DNA of 41,697 bases, from assembly GCF_000336385.2 (NCBI RefSeq), contig NZ_HG424440.1, positions 1-41,697 on the forward strand, given 5' to 3'. Each line of letters starts with the position of its first letter. The stretch's first letter is position 1. Made by a program: the position numbers and the translations under genes. The notes below the pieces were generated by a model, which searched no databases, had not been told where the DNA came from, and saw only the letters and a list, made by a program, of their open reading frames with translations. Positions 24,350 to 32,211 of the stretch are shown here, piece by piece. This DNA is from Lysobacter antibioticus HS124 (lineage in GTDB: Bacteria; Pseudomonadota; Gammaproteobacteria; Xanthomonadales; Xanthomonadaceae).

Positions 24350-24490
24350 GTTTTTCCCTGCTCCCGCTTTGCGGGAGAAGGTGCCCGCAGGGCGGATGAG
24401 GGCAAGCGTATCCGCCCGCTGCCGCGATGACACCGGCCGCCGATGCCCTCACCCCAGCCCTCTCCCGCCCGCGGGAGAGGGGGTTCAACG
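24350..24490. repeat. Composite palindromic repeat between lipB and lipA
   Basis: Three nested stems are visible: a 7-bp hairpin CTCCCGC/GCGGGAG at 24361-24377; a longer-range pair TGAGGGCA (24397-24404) with TGCCCTCA (24444-24451); and an 11-bp hairpin at 24458-24468 with 24471-24481. This layout resembles a mobile-element-like intergenic repeat seen in Xanthomonadales. It separates two genes normally co-transcribed, so it may modulate lipA expression. Confidence 0.75.
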
Positions 24491-24510
24491 AATAAGAGTC
24501 GAATGCCCAG

Positions 24511-25557
24511 ATGAGCGACACCGCGACCAAGACCATCCCGCTCACCGTCGTCGGCGCGGCCGACCCGGTCGCGGCCCCGGCGGTGTTGCAGTCCACCACC
24601 ATGACCCCGGGCGCTAAGCAGCTCGGCGGCGACAAGATCAACCGTTCGCCGGTGCAGTTCGCCGAGGCGCCGGTGCTGCGCAAGCCGTCGTGGATCCGGG
24701 TGCGGATTCCGTCCGGCAACTCGGTCCAGCAGCTCAAGGCCAAGCTGCGCGAGAACCGGCTGGTCACGGTGTGCGAGGAAGCCAGCTGCCCGAACATCCA
24801 CGAGTGCTTCAGCCACGGCACCGCGACCTTCATGATCCTCGGCGAGGTCTGCACCCGCCGCTGCTCGTTCTGCGACGTCGCCCACGGCCGGCCCAAGCCG
24901 CCGGACCCGAGCGAACCGGCCAACCTGGCGCGGACCGTCGCCGACATGGGCCTGAAGTACGTGGTCATCACCAGCGTCGACCGCGACGACCTGCGCGACG
25001 GCGGCGCCCAGCACTTCGTCGACTGCATCGCCGCGGTGCGCAACGAAAGCCCGCGCACCAAGATCGAGATCCTCACTCCCGATTTCCGCGGCAAGGGCCG
25101 CATGGAACGGGCGCTGGAGATCCTGGCCCACAACCCGCCGGACGTGTTCAACCACAACGTCGAGACGGTGCCGGACCTGTACGCCAACGTCCGCCCGGGC
25201 GCCGATTACCAGTGGTCGCTGACCCTGCTGCAGAAGTTCAAGGCCCAGCACCCGCAGGTCGCGACCAAGTCCGGGATCATGCTCGGCCTGGGCGAGACCA
25301 TGGAGCAGGTGCAGGCGACCCTGCGCGACCTGCGCGCCCACGACGTCGACATGATCACCATCGGCCAGTACCTGCAGCCGACCGCGCACCACCACCCGGT
25401 GCTGCGCTACTGGACCCCGGACGAGTTCAAGCAGCTCGAGGTCTACGGCCTGTCGCTGGGCTTCACCCACGTCGCCTCCGGCCCGCTGGTTCGCTCGTCC
25501 TACCACGCCGATCGCCAGGCGATCGAAGCCGGCTTCGCCGACACCGCCAATCACTGA
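24511..25557 (+). CDS. lipA: Lipoyl synthase LipA
   Basis: A 348-residue radical SAM enzyme that inserts two sulphurs into protein-bound octanoate. Both iron-sulphur cluster motifs are intact: the auxiliary-cluster [12 protein letters not shown] (C88, C93, C99) and the radical SAM C114-TRR-C118-SF-C121. The C-terminal RSSYHA sequence supplies the conserved Ser ligand of the auxiliary cluster. Residues 1-45 are a non-conserved leader ([19 protein letters not shown]), somewhat long for the family, so a later start is possible, although the ATG at 24511 is in good context after the repeat. It completes the lipoate pathway with lipB. The stop overlaps the convergent lipoprotein gene by seven bases. 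Confidence 0.96.
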   Translation: MSDTATKTIPLTVVGAADPVAAPAVLQSTTMTPGAKQLGGDKINRSPVQFAEAPVLRKPSWIRVRIPSGNSVQQLKAKLRENRLVTVCEEASCPNIHECFSHGTATFMILGEVCTRRCSFCDVAHGRPKPPDPSEPANLARTVADMGLKYVVITSVDRDDLRDGGAQHFVDCIAAVRNESPRTKIEILTPDFRGKGRMERALEILAHNPPDVFNHNVETVPDLYANVRPGADYQWSLTLLQKFKAQHPQVATKSGIMLGLGETMEQVQATLRDLRAHDVDMITIGQYLQPTAHHHPVLRYWTPDEFKQLEVYGLSLGFTHVASGPLVRSSYHADRQAIEAGFADTANH

Positions 25558-25958
25558 GCCGGCGGGTCCGCCAGGCGCAGTTCGATCGTGCCGCCGCCCG
25601 GGCGGCGGCGCAGCTGCAGGCGCGCGTCCGGGGGCAGGCAGCGCCCGGCCGGCGAGCCGGCGACGTAGGGCTCGGCGACGTAGTAGCCGGCATCCAGCGC
25701 GATCAGACGTTCGCCGCCGTCGATCCGGAAGCGCAATTGCGGCGGCGTGTCCTCGCCGAAGCAGAGCTGCCGCCAGCGGAAGCCGGTCAGGGCGGCGGCC
25801 GGCACCAGTGCGCGCTCCCGCGTCCGCAGCAGGGCCTGGATTCGCGCCTGGACCTCGTCGCGGAGCGGATCGCCCGCGCAGGCGCCGAGCAGGACCGGCA
25901 GCGTCGCGAGCGCGACGGAGCGGACGGCGCGCCGGGGGCGCCAGGGTAGAGCGGTCAT
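25551..25958 (-). CDS. Small uncharacterised lipoprotein
   Basis: A 135-residue protein with a basic, hydrophobic N-terminus and lipobox LLGAC (C about residue 27), so it is expected to be a lipoprotein exported by Sec. The mature part has no domain that I recognise; it contains two further Cys (QLCFGED and GRCLPPD) and short beta-strand-like segments. I start at the ATG at 25958 because it places the lipobox at the right distance; an in-frame ATG at 26027 adds only an Arg-rich stretch. It converges with lipA and is divergent from prc. Confidence 0.7.
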   Translation of the reverse strand: MTALPWRPRRAVRSVALATLPVLLGACAGDPLRDEVQARIQALLRTRERALVPAAALTGFRWRQLCFGEDTPPQLRFRIDGGERLIALDAGYYVAEPYVAGSPAGRCLPPDARLQLRRRPGGGTIELRLADPPAQ

Positions 25959-26273
25959 TTCCGGGTCCTTGGAACGCGGCCGGGCCGCGACCGCGCGATT
26001 GGCGCACGCCCGGCGCCGCCGCCGCAAGCCCGGCCGGAGCGGCCGGCCGCTGCCGTTGGCCTTAATACGGCACCGGGGCAGGGGCGGGACAGGCCCGCAA
26101 ATGGCCGTCTAACCGTTCGCTAACGCTTCGGCCGGCCAAACTGAACCGCTTTCACGGCTGCAACACGCAATCGCGCCGGACGGGCGTGACAGCGCCGGCA
26201 ACTTTCGGCACTGTGGGCTTGTCCAAGGCCGGACCATGCTTTCGACGCCGGCCCACGCCGAGAAGATTCCGCG
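25959..26273. other. Divergent intergenic region before prc
   Basis: These 315 bases separate the minus-strand lipoprotein gene from prc. No coding sequence with plausible composition was seen. A GCTAACGC-rich patch near 26110-26125 is the only AT-richer part, and no promoter could be assigned with confidence. Confidence 0.4.
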
Positions 26274-28487
26274 ATGACCCCCAAGAACACGCGTGCCCTT
26301 ACCCTGTTCGCAGGGCTGCTGCTGACCGCCCCGCTGGCCCTGCTGGCGCGTCCGGAAGCGGTGGCGCCGACCGCCGGTTCGGCGGCGTTGCCGACCGCTC
26401 CGACCGCGGACCAGACCACCGCCGCCAAGCTGGTCTACGGCCTGTTGTCCGACAGCCGCTACGCCTACCGGCCGCGCGCGCTCGACGACGCGCTCTCGGC
26501 CGACATGTACAAGCGCTACCTGGAAGCGCTCGACGCCGGCAAGCAATTCTTCACCGCCGCCGACATCGCCCGTTTCGACGCCTACAAGACCAAGCTCGAC
26601 GACGCGATCAAGAGCGGCGACCTGAGCCCGGCGTATGCGATGTTCTCCACCTACAAGCAGCGCGTCGATCAGCGCGTCGCCTACGCGCGCGGCCTGCTCA
26701 AGCAGCCGGGCAATTTCGAATTCGACGGCAGCGACCGCTACGAGTACGACCGCAAGGACGCGCCGTGGGTCGCCGACGCCGCCGCGCTCGACGCGCTGTG
26801 GAAGCAGTCGGTGCGCAACGACTGGCTGCGCCTGAAGCTGGCCGGCAAGAAGAGCGAAGACATCGCCAAGACCCTGGACAAGCGTTACGCCAACCTGAGC
26901 AAGGGCATCGCCGAGCTCAAGGGCGAAGACGTGTTCCAGACCTTCGTCAACAGCTACGCCAACGCGATCGATCCGCATACCGACTATCTGACTCCGAAGT
27001 CGGCCGACAACTTCAACATGACCATGTCGCTGTCGCTGGACGGCATCGGCGCGCAGCTGCAGAAGCAGGACGACGTGGTCGCGATCCGCGAGATCATCCC
27101 GGGCGGCCCGGCCTCGCGCAGCAACCTGCTCAAGGCCGGCGACCGCATCGTCGGCGTCGGCCAGGGCGAAAGCGGGGCGATGGAGGACGTGATCGGCTGG
27201 CGCATCGACGACGTGGTCGCCAAGATCCGCGGCGCCAAGGGCACCAAGGTGCGCCTGGACGTGGTTCCGGCCGAGGCCGGCCTGGACAGCAAGCCCAACC
27301 GCATCGTGCTGGTGCGCGACAAGGTGCGCCTGGAAGATCAGGCCGCCAAGTCGGAGATCATCGACATCCCGGCGGCCGGCGACGCGCCGGCCAAGCGCAT
27401 CGGCGTGATCAAGCTGCCGGGCTTCTACCAGGACTTCGAAGGCCGGCGCAAGAACGCCAACGACTACGCCTCGGCGACTCGCGACGTGGCCAAGCTGCTG
27501 ACCAAGCTGCGCGGCGACAAGGTCGACGGCGTGGTGCTGGACCTGCGCAACAACGGCGGCGGCTCGCTCAACGAAGCCATCGAGCTCACCGGTCTGTTCA
27601 TCGACCGCGGCCCGGTGGTGCAGGTGCGCGAATCCGGCGGCCGGGTCAGCGTCGAAGGCGACAGCGACACCGGCATCGCCTGGGAAGGCCCGCTGGCGGT
27701 GCTGATCAACCGCGGTTCGGCCTCGGCCTCGGAGATCTTCGCCGGCGCGATCCAGGACTACGGCCGCGGCCTGGTCATCGGCGAGACCAGCTTCGGCAAG
27801 GGCACGGTGCAGAACCTGGTCGACCTCGACCGCTGGCCGGCCAACGAGAGCGCGCGCTTCGGCCAGGTCAAGCTGACCATCGCCCAGTTCTTCCGCGTCA
27901 GCGGCGGCTCGACTCAGAACAAGGGCGTGGTGCCGGACATCGCCTTCCCGGTGTCGGTCGACGCCACCGAGTACGGCGAAAGCACCTACGACAACGCGCT
28001 GCCGTGGACCAAGATCGCCGCGGTCGACCACACCAGCTACGGCAATTTCGCGCCGCTGCTGCCGAAGCTGGAGGGCCTGCACAGCGCCCGCATCGGCTCC
28101 GACAAGGAGTTCCAGTGGTGGTCGCAGGACGTGGCCGAATTCCGCGCCGAGCGGGCCAAGAAGTCGGTCTCGCTCAACGAGGCCGAGCGCCGCGCCGAGC
28201 GCGACCGCGACGACGCCAAGCGCAAGCTGCGCCAGGCCGAGCGCAAGCAACTGGGCCTGGCCCTGGACCCGCTGGCCGACGACGCCAACGACGACGGCCT
28301 GTCCGGCAACGAGCGCGACATCGTCAAGGACGCGGCACGCGAGAAGCTGGCCGAGAAGCGTCCCGACCCGCTGCTGCGCGAATCGGCCTCGATCCTGGCC
28401 GACGCGGTGCGCTTGCTCAACAACGACCGCCAGCTGTCGGCGCAAGTGCTGCCGACCGCGACCCGCCCGGGGCATTGGGCCGACTGA
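26274..28487 (+). CDS. prc: Tail-specific carboxy-terminal protease Prc
   Basis: A 737-residue periplasmic S41A protease that degrades proteins from their C-termini, including peptidoglycan hydrolases and ssrA-tagged products in E. coli. A signal sequence (LTLFAGLLLTAPLALLA) is followed by the Prc N-terminal helical domain (about 50-230), a PDZ domain (about 240-340) and the catalytic core. The Ser-Lys dyad is intact: S484 in GSASASEIF and K509 in ETSFGKGTVQ, with VVLDLRNNGGGSL upstream. The C-terminal basic and charged helices (about 620-700) are family-typical, and total length agrees with E. coli Prc (about 680). Since Prc controls murein hydrolases, its location near the mltB/rlpA/dacC block is functionally apt. 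A strong terminator follows. Confidence 0.95.
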   Translation: MTPKNTRALTLFAGLLLTAPLALLARPEAVAPTAGSAALPTAPTADQTTAAKLVYGLLSDSRYAYRPRALDDALSADMYKRYLEALDAGKQFFTAADIARFDAYKTKLDDAIKSGDLSPAYAMFSTYKQRVDQRVAYARGLLKQPGNFEFDGSDRYEYDRKDAPWVADAAALDALWKQSVRNDWLRLKLAGKKSEDIAKTLDKRYANLSKGIAELKGEDVFQTFVNSYANAIDPHTDYLTPKSADNFNMTMSLSLDGIGAQLQKQDDVVAIREIIPGGPASRSNLLKAGDRIVGVGQGESGAMEDVIGWRIDDVVAKIRGAKGTKVRLDVVPAEAGLDSKPNRIVLVRDKVRLEDQAAKSEIIDIPAAGDAPAKRIGVIKLPGFYQDFEGRRKNANDYASATRDVAKLLTKLRGDKVDGVVLDLRNNGGGSLNEAIELTGLFIDRGPVVQVRESGGRVSVEGDSDTGIAWEGPLAVLINRGSASASEIFAGAIQDYGRGLVIGETSFGKGTVQNLVDLDRWPANESARFGQVKLTIAQFFRVSGGSTQNKGVVPDIAFPVSVDATEYGESTYDNALPWTKIAAVDHTSYGNFAPLLPKLEGLHSARIGSDKEFQWWSQDVAEFRAERAKKSVSLNEAERRAERDRDDAKRKLRQAERKQLGLALDPLADDANDDGLSGNERDIVKDAAREKLAEKRPDPLLRESASILADAVRLLNNDRQLSAQVLPTATRPGHWAD

Positions 28488-28538
28488 GGCCGTCGCATCG
28501 ACCGAACACGTCCGCGCCGAGCGTGGGCATCGCACCAG

Positions 28539-28570
28539 CGAAACGCGCCCGCCGGGCGCGTTTCGTTTTG
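28539..28570 (+). terminator. Rho-independent terminator after prc
   Basis: A perfect 12-bp stem (28539-28550 with 28554-28565), loop GCC, then TTTTG. It is located 52 bases after the prc stop and reads on the plus strand. Confidence 0.85.
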
Positions 28571-28623
28571 TCCGACGCATCCGCATCGCGGCGGTTGTTG
28601 CGGTGCCATCGGCCGTTCCGGTG

Positions 28624-28692
28624 GTCGCGGCTCACGCCGCTCCGACAGGGAGAGGCGCCGCCGGCTCTTGTAGGAGCGGCGTCAGCCGCGAC
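28624..28692. repeat. Paired REP element, unit 1
   Basis: Two inverted copies of the REP arm, 28624-28647 and 28670-28692 (core GTAGGAGCGGCGT, ending AGCCGCGAC), enclose a GC-rich spacer. The unit is 69 bases long, the same as the second unit at 28802-28870, and downstream sequence is also similar (GCAGCGGTGT). Confidence 0.85.
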
Positions 28693-28801
28693 AAACGCAG
28701 CGGTGTGCGCGAGCGTTTGCTGCGAAGCACCGTCCCGCGAGTGCTTGTTGCCCGGTCGTCATCGTTTCTGCCGGCGGCGTGGTATTTCGTCCTCTTCGGC
28801 T

Positions 28802-28870
28802 GTCGCGGCTTACGCCGCTCCTACAGGGGAACGACGCCGCCGCCCTGGTAGGAGCGGCGTGAGCCGCGAC
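28802..28870. repeat. Paired REP element, unit 2
   Basis: Inverted REP arms at 28802-28824 and 28848-28870, perfect complements over nearly their whole length. It lies 178 bases after the start of unit 1, with the same arm order. The whole 28571-28998 stretch has no gene and consists of these two units and spacers. Confidence 0.85.
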
Positions 28871-28998
28871 GACCGCAGCGGTGTTCGTCAGCGCCGAGGC
28901 CCAGGCCCAGGCCCGCGAAATACGCTCGAACTGAACGCCCGCGACGGCGCGCAAGAAGCGGATAGCCGGACCTGCCGCCGCGGCCTAGTCTGGACGCC

Positions 28999-29853
28999 AT
29001 GAACGCCAAATCCGCACTGCGCCCGGCCCCGGCCGGCACGTCTTCCGCCGACAAGCTCGAACGCGCCCGCGCCCTGCTCGATGCGGGCGAGCCCAGCCTG
29101 CACGAGCTGGCCGCCGCGGTCGGCCTCAGCGCCTCGCACCTGCAGCGTCGCTTCAGCGCGCGCTACGGACTGAGCCCGGCCGAGTACCTGGCCCAGCGCA
29201 AGCTCGGCAGCCTGCGCTCGGCGCTGCGCGACGGTCAGGAGGTCAGCGCGGCGCTGTACGACGCCGGCTACGGCTCGCCGTCGCGGGTCTACGAGGCCGG
29301 CGCCGCCAAGCTCGGTATGACCCCGGCGCGTTACCGCGCCGGCGGCGCCGGCGAGCAGATCCGCTGGAGCCTGGCGCCGACCGCGATCGGCATCGCCCTG
29401 GTCGCGACCACAGTGCGCGGCATCTGCATGGTCGAGCTCGGCGACGATCCGGCGGCGCTGGAAACCAAACTGCGGCGCGAGTTCCCGCAGGCGCAGCTGG
29501 AGCGGGTCGATGCCGGTCGCGACGAATTCCTCGCCCCGCGCCTGCGCGCGGTCGCCGACACCCTCGGCGGCCGGCGCGAGGAGGTGCCGCTGGACCTGAT
29601 CGGCACGGCTTTCCAGAAGAAAGTCTGGGACGCGCTGATGAAGATCCCGCCCGGCCAGACCCGCAGCTACGCCGCCATCGCCGAACAGATCGGCGCCCCG
29701 CGCGGCGCGCGCGCGGTGGCCCAGGCCTGCGCCAACAACCGCGTCGCGGTCGTCGTGCCCTGCCACCGCGTGGTCCGCGGCGACGGCTCGCTCGGCGGTT
29801 ATCGCTGGGGCTTGCCCTTGAAGGAACGGCTGCTGGAGCGGGAGAGGGCTTAG
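28999..29853 (+). CDS. Ada-like O6-methylguanine-DNA methyltransferase with AraC domain
   Basis: A 284-residue protein combining an AraC-type double HTH (about 14-110: LHELAAAVGLSASHLQRRFSARYGLSPAEYL) with a methylated-DNA methyltransferase domain (about 120-280). The latter has the suicide cysteine C255 in PCHRVVRGDGSLGGYRWG and the IPPGQTRSYAAIA helix-turn-helix. It repairs O6-alkylguanine by irreversible transfer to C255. The N-terminal Cys4 zinc domain of E. coli Ada, which senses methylphosphotriesters, is missing, so the usual activation switch is absent. In some bacteria that domain is on a separate protein; none is seen here. The gene is single and flanked by repeats on both sides. 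Confidence 0.92.
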   Translation: MNAKSALRPAPAGTSSADKLERARALLDAGEPSLHELAAAVGLSASHLQRRFSARYGLSPAEYLAQRKLGSLRSALRDGQEVSAALYDAGYGSPSRVYEAGAAKLGMTPARYRAGGAGEQIRWSLAPTAIGIALVATTVRGICMVELGDDPAALETKLRREFPQAQLERVDAGRDEFLAPRLRAVADTLGGRREEVPLDLIGTAFQKKVWDALMKIPPGQTRSYAAIAEQIGAPRGARAVAQACANNRVAVVVPCHRVVRGDGSLGGYRWGLPLKERLLERERA

Positions 29854-29872
29854 AGCCGGGATGGGGGATTCG

Positions 29873-29948
29873 GGATCAGGGATTCGGCAAAAAGCCGCGG
29901 CTTTCGCTCTTGCTGTTACCAATCCCTAATCCCGAACCCCGAATCCCC
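29873..29948. repeat. Intergenic inverted repeat after the ada-like gene
   Basis: The left arm (29873-29887, GGGGGATTCGGGATC) and right arm (29921-29948, AATCCC...CCGAATCCCC) are imperfect complements. A central perfect 14-base palindrome, AAAGCCGCGGCTTT, lies near 29891-29904. The element sits between convergent genes and could terminate both. Similar GGGATTCGGGATT elements are widespread in Xanthomonadaceae. Confidence 0.75.
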
Positions 29949-29959
29949 GCCTCACCGGC

Positions 29960-30457
29960 TTACCGCCTCTTGCGCGCCGCCCGCGGCGCGTCCCGGGTCG
30001 GCAGCTCCAGGCCGTGCTTGACCACGTCGAACACCAGGTGGGTGTCGTAGCGCTTGACGTTGCCTTCGTCGAGGAACAGGCGGTCGACCACTTGGCGGCA
30101 GTGGGCGACGCCGGTGGTGGCCAGGATCACCAGGTAGTCCCATTCGCCGGCCAGGGTGTAGCACTGCTGCACCTCCGGGGCGGCGCGCACGCGGGCGTGG
30201 AAGGCGGCGTGGCGCTCGGCCGACTCGCGCTCCATCGTCACCCAGACCGCGGCCAGCGTGCTGCCCAGGGCCATCGGGTCGAGCACCGCGACCTGACGCA
30301 TCAGGCCCTCCTGGCGGTAGCGGGTCATGCGGCGCTGCACCGCGCTCGGCGACAGGCCGACGGCGTCGCCGAGCTCGCTGAGCGTGGCCGAGGCATCGCG
30401 CTGCAGCAGTTCCAGCAGTTTGTGGTCGAACTCGTCGAGAGCCAGGGGTGCGGTCAT
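29960..30457 (-). CDS. Lrp/AsnC-family transcriptional regulator
   Basis: A 165-residue regulator. The N-terminal HTH (about 5-60: LDEFDHKLLELLQRDASATLSELGDAVGLS, split by turns) is followed by the RAM ligand-binding/oligomerisation domain (about 65-150: VWVTMERESAERHAAF and YTLAGEWDYLVILATT). Family members sense amino acids and often control neighbouring exporters. I use the ATG at 30457, which puts the HTH at the usual distance; an upstream in-frame start at 30484 adds nine residues. It is divergent from a GNAT gene followed by two EamA-type exporters, and the shared region carries TTTGC/GCAAA half-sites. Confidence 0.92.
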   Translation of the reverse strand: MTAPLALDEFDHKLLELLQRDASATLSELGDAVGLSPSAVQRRMTRYRQEGLMRQVAVLDPMALGSTLAAVWVTMERESAERHAAFHARVRAAPEVQQCYTLAGEWDYLVILATTGVAHCRQVVDRLFLDEGNVKRYDTHLVFDVVKHGLELPTRDAPRAARKRR

Positions 30458-30465
30458 GCAAGATT

Positions 30466-30499
30466 TTTGCGTTCCTGCGGGCAAATTTTCAACCGCAAA
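30466..30499. promoter_or_regulatory. Candidate Lrp/AsnC operator
   Basis: TTTGC (30466-30470) and GCAAA (30481-30485) form an interrupted dyad, with a further GCAAA at 30495-30499. The sites begin nine bases upstream of the lrp-like ATG and overlap the region expected to hold divergent promoters (a TTGACT -35-like hexamer is at 30499-30504), consistent with autoregulation. Confidence 0.4.
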
Positions 30500-30591
30500 T
30501 TGACTGACATCGATACGCTATTCGTGATCTCATCGCATGAAGAATTTTTATGTGATGGTTCGCTCCCACCCCCAAGACGGACGCCCCCGGG

Positions 30592-31104
30592 ATGTCCCGG
30601 TACGTGACGCAAGCTGCCGTGCCCGAGCAGATCGGCGAGATCCTCGCCCTGATCCGCGAGCACGGGCCCAACCCCTGGAATTTCCTGCCCGAGTTGGAGC
30701 TGGCCGAGCACTTGGCGGCGATCCGGCGTGGGCGTACCCAGGCCGTGGTGGCTGTACAGGAGTGTGCGATCGTGGCCGTGGTCACATTCGAGCCGAGCGA
30801 TGCGTTCCATCGTTATCAGCCAGCCGGGCGCGAAGTCGAATGGCAGGGGTATGTCCGCGAGGCCGTGGTCCACCGCGCGCATCGCGGCCGGGGCCTGGGC
30901 TCGCAGTTGCTGACCGCCGCGGTCGCGCGCCTGCAGCGGATGGGATTGAGCGAGATCTACGTCGAGCGCCACGAGGAGAACGAGGGTTCGGCGGGGATGA
31001 TGCGCAAGGCCGGCTTCGTGGTCATCGACGTGTTCGACGACCCGCGGCGCCGCGACGTAGGCAGCCGCCGGACCGCGGTATCGCGCTACGAATCACGACC
31101 CTGA
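30592..31104 (+). CDS. GNAT-family N-acetyltransferase
   Basis: A 170-residue acetyltransferase. The acetyl-CoA binding region is clear: YVREAVVHRAHRGRGLGSQLLTAAVARLQRMG (R/Q-x-x-G-x-G/A motif), followed by IYVERHEENEGSAGMMRKAGFVVIDVF, the usual beta5/alpha4 end. The N-terminal half (residues 1-80) has the IGEILALIREHG start common to this group. The acceptor is unknown. It is divergent from the Lrp-like regulator and 162 bases before an EamA exporter gene, so it may belong to the same regulon. The reading frame stays open upstream to 30537, but those codons cover the divergent promoter region. Confidence 0.88.
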   Translation: MSRYVTQAAVPEQIGEILALIREHGPNPWNFLPELELAEHLAAIRRGRTQAVVAVQECAIVAVVTFEPSDAFHRYQPAGREVEWQGYVREAVVHRAHRGRGLGSQLLTAAVARLQRMGLSEIYVERHEENEGSAGMMRKAGFVVIDVFDDPRRRDVGSRRTAVSRYESRP

Positions 31105-31266
31105 TCGGCCGTCGCCGGACGCGCGCCAGCGCAGCCGACGGCGTGGAGTTACCGCTGCACTGCGTCGCGCGGCCGCTGCCGCTGCGACACGACTTCGCCC
31201 AATGCTTATCGGCCGATTCCGTCGGCCGGCTTCTCCCGCCGTTCCCCGACCTCGGAAATTCGCGTC

Positions 31267-32211
31267 ATGAGCGCCGCCGCCCCCTCCGCCGAACGCCTCG
31301 CTCCCGGCCCCCTCGCCGTCGCCTTCGCCCTGGCCTCGGTCTACATCCTGTGGGGCTCGACCTATCTGGCGATCCGCTTCGCCCTGGCCAGCTATCCGCC
31401 GTTCCTGCTCGGCGCCGGACGCATGGCTCTGGCCGGCGCGATCATGTACGCGGTGCTGCGCTGGCGCGGCGTCGCGCCGCCGACGCGCAAGCAGTGGCGC
31501 ACCCTGTGGGTGCTGTCGATCTGGATGGTGCTGCTGTCGAACGGTCTGGTGAACCTGGCCGAGACCGAGGTCGATTCCGGCCTGGCCGCGATCGCAGTGG
31601 CGTCGATGCCGCTGTTCGCCGGCGTGTTCGCGATGCTGCGCGGGCGCCATCCGTCGAAGATCGAATGGGTCGGCCTGACGATCGGCTTCTTCGGCGTGGT
31701 CTGGCTCAATGCCGGCGGCAAACTGTCGGCCTCGACCCTGGGCCTGGTCTGCCTGATCGTGGCGCCGATCGCCTGGGCGTGGGGCTCGATCTGGAGCCGC
31801 GACCAGGACCTGCCGTCGCCGTTCATGGCCGCCAGCGCGCAGATGCTGACCGGCAGCGTGTGGATGCTCGGCGCCGCGGCGCTGACCGGCGAGCGCATCG
31901 TCGCGGTGCCGACCGCGGGCGCCACCGCGGCGCTGCTGTACCTGGTCGTGGCCGGTTCGATCTTCGGCTTCACCGCCTACATCTGGCTGCTGCACCACGT
32001 GCGCCCGGCGCTGGCGACCAGCTACGCCTACGTCAACCCGCCGATCGCGGTGCTGTTCGGCGCGCTGCTCGCCGGCGAACGCTTCACTTCGCACGACCTG
32101 GGCGCGATGGCGGTGATCCTGGTCGGCGTGGTCATCATCACCCTGGCCCGCGCGCGCGCGGCCAAGCCGGCGGCGCCGCTGCCGGCGCCGCAAGAAAAGG
32201 AAGGCTCATGA
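31267..32211 (+). CDS. EamA-family (DMT) transporter
   Basis: A 314-residue inner-membrane protein of the drug/metabolite transporter superfamily, with ten predicted helices in two EamA repeats (about 18-150 and 165-300). Diagnostic stretches are SVYILWGSTYLAIRFAL at the start and SYAYVNPPIAVLFGALLAGE in the second repeat, close to the YedA/RhtA exporter group. The likely role is export of amino acids or other small metabolites; the adjacent Lrp-like regulator supports an amino-acid link. The stop overlaps the rarD start (ATGA), so the two are translated together. Confidence 0.9.
   Translation: MSAAAPSAERLAPGPLAVAFALASVYILWGSTYLAIRFALASYPPFLLGAGRMALAGAIMYAVLRWRGVAPPTRKQWRTLWVLSIWMVLLSNGLVNLAETEVDSGLAAIAVASMPLFAGVFAMLRGRHPSKIEWVGLTIGFFGVVWLNAGGKLSASTLGLVCLIVAPIAWAWGSIWSRDQDLPSPFMAASAQMLTGSVWMLGAAALTGERIVAVPTAGATAALLYLVVAGSIFGFTAYIWLLHHVRPALATSYAYVNPPIAVLFGALLAGERFTSHDLGAMAVILVGVVIITLARARAAKPAAPLPAPQEKEGS

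Noticed and set aside
23386-26007. 873-codon minus-strand frame opposite ybeD, lipB and lipA
   Set aside because: It runs antisense to three well-defined genes and through an intergenic repeat, without any recognisable domain.
26109-28586. 825-codon minus-strand frame opposite prc
   Set aside because: It is the complementary frame of a complete S41 protease gene and includes the terminator hairpin.
28624-28870. Possible CRISPR array in the repeat-rich spacer
   Set aside because: The repeats are inverted pairs, only two units exist, spacing is irregular for an array and no cas gene is near.
30537-32207. Single plus-strand frame that would fuse sequence before rarD into an 859-residue protein
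   Set aside because: The upstream part reads the GNAT and EamA genes out of frame; both have proper frames with clear motifs, and RarD begins at 32208.
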